Below, one piece after another: positions 56,091-64,000 of a DNA stretch of 64,000 nt. The notes below the pieces were generated by a model that did not search any database, was not told where the DNA came from, and saw nothing but the letters and a program-made list of their open reading frames with translations. The number at the start of each line of letters is the position of its first letter. The first letter of the stretch is position 1. The stretch comes from Cinnamomum chago (Eukaryota > Streptophyta > Magnoliopsida > Laurales > Lauraceae), in NCBI GenBank assembly GCA_038049695.1, contig CP142458.1, forward strand, positions 65,381,501 through 65,445,500, in the 5' to 3' direction. The position numbers were made by a program, and so were the translations under genes.

Positions 56091-56681
56091 TTAGAGCTTG
56101 TCATCTGGAGACAGCCAAAACTGAGCTGCTTTCAGACTGATCTTGTGAGCCTCATTCTTATCTTCGAGAAGCCGGTCGTTCTTCAAGTAGGCAACGATTG
56201 GATCCATCCAACTCGGACCGAGATCAATACACAAAATTTGCCGAGGTGGATGGAGCTCTATACTTGGAGTTTCTAGAGTTTCCACCTCAACTATTATTTT
56301 CTTCCCGGCCTCGACAGCTGATGCCAGGTTAGCGAGGGCATCGGCATGGGAATTAGTTTCTCTGTCGATCTGCTTGACTTCGGCTTTTTGGAACTGAGAA
56401 AGAAGCTGATTTGTACGAGACAAGTAGGTTGCCATCCTTTTGTCACAAGCCTGATAGTCTCCGCTGAGCTGGATCGTCACCAATTGAGAGTCGCTAAAGA
56501 CTACTAGCTGTTGTGCCCCCAGGATCTTGGCGCTATCAAGTCCCGTGATTAGTGCTTCATACTCCGCTTCGTTATTAGATGCCTTAAAGCCGAGCGTTAA
56601 GGCCTGCTCGACGACAAGGCCCTTTGGAGAATGGAGGACTATGCTAGCGACAGCTCTCTTCGAAGTTGAGGATCCGTCCAC
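56091..56681 (-). pseudogene. Second RNase H domain (Tat-type)
   Basis: Starts at DGSSTSKRAVASIVLHSPKG and continues ASNNEAEYEALITGLDSAKI, LVVFSDSQLVTIQLSGDYQA and DRETNSHADALANLASA; the acidic residues D-E-D-D of RNase H are present. This is additional to the RNase H that follows RT and is the diagnostic extra domain of Tat elements. Confidence 0.88.
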
Positions 56682-56775
56682 AAAGACCTTCCATGCTAAG
56701 TCGAGAAACTGCTTCCAAGATCGTTCGTCCTCGGTCTCGGTGGTTTCATCCTTGTTTCCATCGTCTTCTCTATCC

Positions 56776-57400
56776 TTATTTCCCCCCCAGTTTGGTGTCG
56801 AGCTGGCTCAGTGCCGAACTAAGAGAAATGAATTCTACAATGAAGTCTGCCAAAACTTGGGCTTTGATCGCCGTTTTGGGTTGATACTGGATATCGAATT
56901 GTCCCAGCTCGACGGCCCATTTTGATATTCTTCCAGAGAAGTCTACTTTTCTGAAAAGGGATTTGAGTGGATGTTCTGTAACAACCACGATCGTGTATGT
57001 CTGGAAGTAGTGGGAGAGTTTGCGAAAAGCGCTGATGAGTGCTAATGCAAGTTTCTCCAATGGCAGATACCTAGTCTCGGTATCAAGGGGGATCTTACGC
57101 GTGTCGTAGATTGGTTTTTGCTGCTTGTCCTCTTCCCCAACGAGGACCGAGCTCACTGCATGATCCGAGACTGCTAGGTACAGATAGAGCGCCCTCGCCC
57201 TGTTTTGGTGTTGACAATATGGGAGGTGAAGACAGATAGTCTTTGAGTTCCTGAAGGGCTTGGTCGCACTCCGGAGTCCACTGAAATTTTGTTCTTCCCT
57301 TCAAAAGCTGAAAGAACGGGCGGCATTTGTCCGAAGCTCGGCTGATAAAGCGGTTGAGCGCAGCGGCCATCCCTGTGAGCCTCTGGACTTGTTTCGCCGT
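56776..57400 (-). pseudogene. RT-linked RNase H and RT thumb/connection, frameshifted
   Basis: 57095-57370 reads AAALNRFISRASDKCRPFFQ and FQWTPECDQALQELKDYLSS (RT connection). 56776-57156 reads SSVLVGEEDKQQKPIYDTRK, LEKLALALISAFRKLSHYFQ and FSGRISKWAVELGQFDIQYQ, the RT-adjacent RNase H. The two pieces are in different frames. Confidence 0.8.
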
Positions 57401-57583
57401 GGTTGGACTCTGAATTCCCTGGATTGCCTAGATCTAGTCTGGATTAGCTTCGATCCCTTTTCTGGTGACGGGGCTTCCGAGGAATTTGCCGGAGCCGACA
57501 CCAAACGCGCGTTTGGATGCATTCAGTTTGAGCTGGAATCTCTTCAGGATGCCAAATGTTTGACACAGGTCAGCCAGGTGGTC

Positions 57584-58183
57584 CTATGACCTTTTGGACT
57601 TGGCAACCATGTCATCGATGAAGACCTCCACCGTCTTGCCGAGCTGAGCCTGAAACATCTTGGTTACTAACCTCTGGTAATTCGCGCCCGCATTTTTTAA
57701 CCCGAACGGCATCACCTTATAGCAGTAAGTGCCTCTGGGTGTTATGAATGCGGTCTTTTCTTCATCAGGCCCATACATTGGAATCTGGCGGTACCCTCGG
57801 TAAGCGTCGAGGAAGCTCATCCTGTCTTGTCCTGCAGTGGCGTCAATCAGCTGGTCGATCTTCGGGAGTGGAAAACTGTCTTTTGGGCATGCTTTATTGA
57901 GGCCGGTGAAGTCCACGCAGACCCTCCATTTCCCGTTTTTCTTCTTGCCGACCACCGTCTTGGCCAGCCATTTCGGGTAGTGCACCTCTCTGATAGCCTG
58001 GGCATCTAGCAGCTTATTGACCTCGTCGATCACGGCTTCGGTTTGTGGAACCCCCATTCTGCGAGCTTTCTGAACCACGGGCTTGTACATGGGATCCACG
58101 TTCAGCTTGTGGCACATGGTCTCGGGGTTGATGCCAGGCATCTCGTAAGGTGTCCAAGCAAAGACTTCCTTGTTTTGCAACAA
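57584..58183 (-). pseudogene. Gypsy reverse transcriptase core
   Basis: Contains KWLAKTVVGKKKNGKWRVCV, DFTGLNKACPKDSFPLPKID, MSFLDAYRGYRQIPM, FITPRGTYCYKVMPFGLKNA and the active-site motif VFIDDMVAKSK. The frame is lost shortly after the active site; 57400-57584 holds the rest with stops. Confidence 0.9.
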
Positions 58184-58351
58184 GAAGTCAAGCAGCTCGG
58201 CTCTCTCGGCGTAGGGGAGCTGGCTCCCAAGTAAAAAGTATCATTCGGGATCGGAAGGATCGATCCTGACTTCGGTCAGATCTTCGACGCTCTTCTGCTC
58301 TGGGTCTCGGCCAACGTTCTCCAGTTCTACTTCGAGCTCGGGCATGTGTAC

Positions 58352-58868
58352 TTAAGATGGTTCTGCTTCGCGAGACGCCACAACCATTAAGCATTGTTTG
58401 GCCATTTCTTGGTCACCTCTAACCGTTATCACTTCTATCCTGCCACCCTCGTTCTCCAGCGGGAACTTCAGTTTCTGGTGGTGAGTGGAGGGCACAGCCT
58501 CCATGCCATGCAGCCAACTCCTCCCCATTATCGCGTTGTAAGGCGATGGTACATCCACCACTAGGAAGTCGGCCTGCATGCTGGCCCCTCCGATCTAGAC
58601 CTTCAGGGAGATCCTTCCTTTGGCATAAACTGGTTTTGAGCTGAAGCCTATGAGAGGGGTGCGCGACTCTTGCAAGTCGTCCTCCTTGACTCCCAATTTT
58701 TTGAAGCAGTTGAAATACAGGATCTCCGAGGAACTCCTGGGGTCTAAAAGTACCCTCTTTACCATGAAGTTCTTTAATTTTAGGGTAAGAACCAGTGGGT
58801 CGTTGTGAGGTAGTTGAACCCCTTCCAAATCCTGGTCTGAGAACCAGATCTTCGATTTTTCTGTTCAA
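58352..58868 (-). pseudogene. Gypsy aspartic protease region, frameshifted
   Basis: 58595-58828 reads QLPHNDPLVLTLKLKNFMVK then RVLLDPRSSSEILYFNCFKK. The usual D-x-G-S-S active site appears as D-P-R-S-S, so the conserved glycine is changed. An in-frame TAG near 58596 separates it from 58352-58579 (ADFLVVDVPSPYNAIMGRSW...). Confidence 0.8.
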
Positions 58869-60870
58869 GCTTTCTTCGCGGCGGGCTCCAGCTCATTATG
58901 TGAGGCACTCCTGGCCTCAGCACGAACCTGGTTGCTTCCCCTTGGTGAGGGAGCTAGGTGAATGATGTTTATTATCCTTTTTGGCTCTTCATTGTCTTCA
59001 TGATTCTGGTGCTGATGAACTCGGACATTATTATTGCTTTCTTCTTTTATGTAGTCCTTTAGATGCCTGTCTTTGACAAGCCTCTCGAGATGAGACTTGA
59101 ATGACATGCAATCTTTTGTTCTGTGTCCATTTTGTTTGTAATAGGCACAGAACTTATTTTGATCACGGGTGGAAGGATCACCCCTCATCGGTGGTGGCCA
59201 TTTAAAAAAGGGCTCTGATTTGATCTTGCCGAGAAGTCTGTAGATCGGCTCTTTGAAAACTGTATTTACAACCCTGTAGGAGTCGGCAGATGGTTTAGGC
59301 TTCTTCTTCCCTCCCGAGGTGGGCGTCGAGACCATCACCAAGTTCGAGGAAACCTTATCTCGGCTCTTCTCCTCTCTTCGAAATGGCTTCTTGTCCTTCA
59401 CAGGAGGTCTGTCTTCACGCTGGCTGCTTTCGCGTTTGAGATCGAAGTTCTCCCGAGCTCGGGTCTCGTCTTCCTCCTACTCAATGAACTGATTCACCCG
59501 GGTCATTAGTGTTTTCATCGTGGCCACGGGATACCGAACAAGTTCCCTTCGGAGATCGGTGCCTAGCAACAGAGCTTCTTTGAAGCACATGACGACCACT
59601 TTTTCATCGGCGTCTTCGATCTAGCTATAGATGGTCCAGAATCTCTTGGTGAACCGAGTGATGTTTTCGTCTGGCTTCAACCTTATAGCCATCAGGTCGT
59701 TATTCGTCCTCGGGATGACCCTGTGTGCCTGGAAGTTTTCCAGGAAGGAGCCTCTGAGTTGCCGCCGGCTCGAGATCGACTCCACCGGGAGCGCGCAGAA
59801 CCATATGAGGGGAAGATCACCGAGACTGGAGGAAAATACTCTGCAGTTTAAGTGTCCGACATCACCCCAGATCTACATTCGCTAGGTGAAGTGTCGTAGA
59901 TGGGCCGAAGGATCCGAGGTTCCATCGTAAAGGGTGAACCTCGGAATAATGAGCTTCTCGAGGAGAGGAAAGTCAGTTATCTCCCGAGAGAAGAGAGACA
60001 TGCCGAGATTCCCCAAGTCGTAAGTATTTAGCCGGTCTCGGGCGAAGCCGGCCACCTCCATATTTTGCTGGACAGTCTGCCTGATATGTTGGTCAAGCCA
60101 GTCAGGCAGGTCGACCTTGTCTTCTGACCTTCATTTCTGCTCTCCTTGGGCGCTGCTTGGGCGGCCACTGCCTAAGCCTTCATCATAGGTTCGACAACAT
60201 CTCTTGTTGTCCAAGACTTCTTTCAGATCTTGTCTGACTGAATGAAGCCTGGAAGGCGGAGCTTGGAAAGCGGAGCCTGGTTCGTAGTCTTCTCTTATAG
60301 CTGCTGCTAGAGTTGACGAATCAATTCGTCTTTCTCCTGGATAATGACATTCTGGGCTCTGATTTCCTCAGCGAGAGCGTTGTAGTCATCCTCTTCATCG
60401 TTCCTTTCAGTCTCGTAATGGGACTGACGAGATATAACAGGTGTCAGAGACCTATTTCGTTGGGAAGCTCCTGCCTGACAAGACTTGCCCTCAGATCTCC
60501 TCTGATAAGTGACTGGTGGCTGTTGCTAGTGGCGCTTGGTTAGCTGGTTATTTTTCCGGGGATCTTTAAAGTCCCTACCAGGGGAGCTTCTCCCGGACGA
60601 GACTTGGTCCCGAACCTCCTTTGTCGAGAAGTCGGTGGTTGTTGCTCTTGTAATACCAGCGACAGCCGCGCTAGCACAGCTTCTCGTCGCGTCGGCCATG
60701 CCTGTGATGGCACTAATTCCTCCAACACCGGTGATGATTGTGTTGGAATTGCTTCTTCTAGTATCTACCCCCCGGACGGCGTCATTATCTCTTCCAATAC
60801 TGGTGACAGTCGTAAAGTTTCAAATGATACGACAATCTTCTTACCTTTCGGAGGCATGGTGCTTTCAAAC
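58865..60870 (-). pseudogene. Gypsy gag, decayed
   Basis: 58865-59401 contains the zinc knuckle region CAYYKQNGHRTKDC after KKPFRREEKSRDKVSSNLVM. Upstream, 59402-59830 shows the retrotransposon Gag core (LENFQAHRV, KPDENITRFTKRFW, CFKEALLLGTDLRREL) broken by stops near 59485 and 59621. The N-terminal part to the primer-binding site has no open frame. Confidence 0.75.
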
Positions 60871-60874
60871 TCGC

Positions 60875-60892
60875 TCCCCACAGACGGCGCCA
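60875..60892 (-). other. Primer-binding site of the Tat element
   Basis: On the minus strand TGGCGCCGTCTGTGGGGA, two bases inside the 5' LTR. The TGGCGCCG start is shared by Tat/Athila primer sites (tRNA-Asp type). Confidence 0.85.
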
Positions 60893-60894
60893 AT

Positions 60895-61642
60895 TATAAG
60901 TGCATAAAATAATATGGACTTGATCAAGAGATGAATATGTTGATTTGCTGTTAAGCTTTCTGGAGAGATTAAGTGCCTGAGCCTGAAAGGGAAGAAGAGG
61001 CAAAGGTTAGAGACCCCTGGTTGTTGTCAGCTAAAGGCCCTCCGATGCCTAAGTTAATGCAGTCACTAAGCAAAGGATGAGTGGAGGAGAAAGTGAATGA
61101 GAATGTTTTTTCTTTTCCCGCCTTACCCTTTTGGATTTACCTCATGTATATATATATAGGCGCAGAGGTCCTATCGGAAGCTTCCTTAGTGGAGGTAGGT
61201 AAAAAGGAAACGTCTCATCAGGTCATACCTTATACCCTTAGTGGGGGTAGGTGTAAGTTCTGTCACATCAGCCCATACCTTGTATGGCTGCGGATGTGAC
61301 CATCTTATAAGGTCAACCCCTTATTTGGCGCATACCCTATCTGATAGCTCATTCTGCAACGCCGCTGCACCCTAATAGGGTATTAAATATGATTGACGTT
61401 TGGCACTTATCTCGGTCGACTGAAGACGCCGAGACCGATATGGGCTTGCCAATATGGAGCCGAGACGAGACTAGCTGGTACTCTTGCCGAGACTAGCCAG
61501 AACCAGATGCCGAAGCCAAGGTGGTGCCGAGACGGGCCTAGCAATTTACTTCCGAGTTACGAGACCGAGATCAGGGCAAACCCAATTGATATTTTTACCA
61601 AAATCAGACTTATCTTTGGTATTACGAAAATGCCCCCACACA
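60895..61642 (-). repeat. 5' LTR of the Tat-type element
   Basis: Pairs with 46227-46972. Its terminal TG is mutated to TA (TATAAGTGC). Confidence 0.9.
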
Positions 61643-64000
61643 GTAATTTTGAGGTGGTTAAACCAATTAGGACCAACTCTTCTTCTTTAATAATGACTTG
61701 TAGGATAATTGGGCCAATATTTTTAATTTTTTTGTACCCCATCCAAGGGAGTTGGGATCCAAGATTGCCTTGTCCCCACACATGCGGGAAGAGTGATATG
61801 TCTAAGAATCCATTCCTACGTAACCAGGCGACATCCGTGATTGCCAACCAAATGAGCTACTCCATGTTGTCAATTAAGCCAACTTGAGCTTGTCCTTATT
61901 AGCATGCGGGTGCTTCTACAGTTAAAGCCAAGGGTTCACAGACATCACCAAATGAGCAACCCCATGTTGTCAATTGAGCCAACTTGAGTTTGTCCTTATT
62001 AGCAGGCGGGTGTTTATGCAGTTTAAGCCAAAGGCCCCCGCCCCCGCCCCTGCCCCCCAAATTTTCAAGAAACACCTTTATCTTTTTAAAAAATTTATAA
62101 TTTTTTACATGTCCCCCAAAATTTTAAAAGTCCCTATATATTTTGAAAACTAATTCATTTTTATATGTGGGCCTTCCAAAAAAAAAATCTTCTACATAGT
62201 GGCCCCCCCAAAGAAGGATTTCTGGGTCCGCCTGTCTACCATATCAAAGCATACTCTTGGTTTGATGTGTCCCATTTCATTAAGCTAGTGGTTAAAAGTT
62301 ATGTAGCTAACTCTTTTGAAGTTTAAGGGTTCTTTTAACATTATAACAATTTTTAGTCACTGGATAAGAGTTGGGCCCATCACTTTATTCTATCTATTGA
62401 CCTCTGACTAATCTTTTTTACTTAAAAACAGGTGTGGCGGGGCCATCTAACATGTGGGAAGTCCTTTTGTTTCCATCTCATGAAGTAAATCTGATTAGAG
62501 GCTAAGCTTTATTAAATTCAACAATGAAAGTGTCAAATTTTCTTGAATGTGTCAAAAGTGCCAGTGCCACCTTTAACCTCAAGTGCAGAAAAGAAAGAAT
62601 TGAGGAATTCTAGGAATATCTTGCTAGAGATAAGCACTGATATACAGACACAAAAGATCTTTATAGGAGATGCTCCTGTGGCACTTTCTCACACAAATAT
62701 AAAATAGTTTCTCAATGGTGCAATTTATTTTCTCGGATGCTGAGATTTTACATTTTTCTTTAGTTCTTTTATTGAGATGGGTTACTTTCTAATATTTATA
62801 TGGAGATGAAGATGGCACAGAAGTGGTTTTTCAAAGTTTATGGGTTGAGATCCAACCCATATCCAACTTGTCATATAATCCCAACTTGGAACTAATTTGG
62901 GTCGACCCGGCCTTACCCGCATATCCTGCATACAATGCTAGTCAATCTATTTAACCCAACCCAACCTATATAAGCTTCGGCCAAGCCCCAAGCCTATATT
63001 TGAGTTTGGTTGCAGTCCAGAAGCCCAGCACAATCTTGGCTTATTCTATACAAAATAAATATTCAAAGTACCAAGATATAAACCACCATACTATTTTAAC
63101 GGATTTAGATATACGGGTTGACCCTATCTTGACCCCATTTAAATGTGTTATGTGGGTTATACGGTTCGACCCTATCCCAACTTGTTTAAATGGGGGTAAG
63201 GTTTTTCTGACCGTGACCAACCCATATTCCTCGTGGTTCAGGTTTTTGGGTCAAATGCCAGTCCTATACAAGTTGAATTAGAAGATTTTGCCAACCTACA
63301 TGTCTATAGGTGTTTGGTGGTGCTCAGGTGCTGGGCCAGCCTGAGCTTGATCTTAGAGCGCCTGGTTGTGCTGGATTGGGCTCTGTTTTTAAGCCCCTGG
63401 ACTGCGTCTGGGCCACATTCTCTGGGCCGATAGTTAAAACATGCTTTGGCCTGAGCCTAGATATATATATATATTCTTACAGGCCCAGCCCAGGTCAACA
63501 AATTTAACACAGGGGGTGTGGATAGAATTTTAACATGGATAGGGGCTTCTGCTTACTTTAGGCCATAGGCTGGGCCTAGGCCTCATGGTTAGGCCCAATA
63601 ACTCAATGGGCTGAATTGGACAAGCTCCATCCACCCTAGCCGTGCCATTTATGAACAGTAAAAACTCTATCAATTGTATTAATCTCAGTTATAACACCAA
63701 TTCATCCATTATTCACCTCATTGAATGGTTATAATTAAAAGAAAAATGCAGTTGTAAAACGGTGAAGAGTTAAAGCCCTATCATCAATGGAGAGGATGAT
63801 AGAATGGAGTGATATTGGCCAATCAATCCATATCACACCCCTCTTATCTCCTGTCTAATTATCGTATTGCATACTTTAAATGTGGGCCTTTCCTCATATC
63901 AATCCACTTTTATTTGAAGTCCCTTTTTCCCACTTTATATTTTGTAGAGTACAGCCCACCTTTGAGAAATCCAACCTATTCAAGCTCACTTACCCTTGTA
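61643..64000. other. Intergenic, no gene seen
   Basis: Contains a ~100-bp tandem duplication (about 61848-62035), a C-rich patch near 62036-62056, and GGGTTG/AACCC-rich DNA from 62830 to 63620 that resembles non-autonomous DNA-transposon debris. Confidence 0.6.
61848..62035. repeat. ~100-bp tandem duplication
   Basis: CCAAATGAGC(T/A)ACTCCATGTTGTCAATT-like sequence occurs at 61848 and 61950, each followed by GCCAACTTGAG(C/T)TTGTCC and GCGGGTG. Confidence 0.8.

Larger units (their letters stand above)
46227..61642 (-). mobile_element. Tat-lineage Ty3/gypsy retrotransposon with antisense gene, nested
   Basis: LTRs at 46227-46972 and 60895-61642 share the CCCCCACACA end; flanks read ATAAT and GTAAT, a target duplication with one mismatch. 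In transcription order (right to left): 5' LTR, primer-binding site, gag, protease, RT, RNase H, second RNase H, integrase, 107-bp tandem repeats, antisense gene, 3' LTR. Two RNase H domains and an antisense ORF near the 3' LTR are known marks of the Tat lineage. Removing the two solo LTRs inside (47541-49314 and 49748-51739) leaves about 11.6 kb. Stops and frameshifts throughout, and LTRs differing by several percent by eye, show that it is old. Confidence 0.88.

Noticed and set aside
1-64000. tRNA, rRNA or microRNA genes
   Set aside because: No cloverleaf, rRNA-like or convincing precursor hairpin was recognised by eye; the palindromes seen belong to transposons. A tRNAscan/Infernal run would settle this.

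Overview
The window is nuclear DNA from a flowering plant; the species cannot be told from the sequence. The evidence is one plant-type gene with GT-AG introns (a cyclic nucleotide-gated channel), plant LTR-retrotransposon lineages (Sirevirus-type copia, Tat-type gypsy with a double RNase H, Athila-like LTRs), a CACTA DNA transposon, and AT-rich intergenic DNA with dinucleotide microsatellites. There is one intact host gene; nearly everything else is transposable-element DNA. Layout: 1-1135 is the broken gag-protease end of a minus-strand copia element. 2781-4435 is a solo LTR with a perfect 5-bp target duplication. 6396-29812 (+) is the CNGC gene, 7 exons and 715 codons plus stop, all joins in frame. 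Its 14.4-kb intron 2 holds a solo LTR (7859-10774), a ~350-bp tandem repeat, and a complete-ended Sirevirus-like copia element (12537-21077, minus strand). That element has lost the core of reverse transcriptase and RNase H, carries a palindromic insertion in pol, and has an extra env-position ORF before its 3' LTR. 31050-32176 is a Mutator-type element with a 9-bp target duplication. From 35.6 to 46.1 kb there is a three-level nest: a gypsy solo LTR (35606-46070, +) is split by an Athila-like solo LTR (36041-45807), which is split by a 7.8-kb CACTA-ended element (37515-45341). The CACTA element encodes no transposase that I can see. It carries exon fragments of four unrelated plant genes, all on the minus strand: an F-box gene, a helix-hairpin-helix protein, DNA topoisomerase I, and a phosphoglycerate-mutase-like gene. 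46227-61642 is a 15.4-kb Tat-lineage gypsy element (minus strand) with both LTRs, a decayed gag-pol, a 107-bp tandem repeat and an antisense gene with its own TATA box; two more solo LTRs sit inside the antisense gene. 61643-64000 holds only short repeats. How the parts relate: the CNGC gene looks functional, a plasma-membrane cation channel with a cyclic-nucleotide-binding domain and IQ motif, despite the insertions in its introns. The retroelements all look defective in their coding regions. The items most worth following are the multi-gene-capturing CACTA element, the RT-deleted Sirevirus with its extra ORF, the antisense gene of the gypsy element, and a duplicated first exon at the CNGC start.
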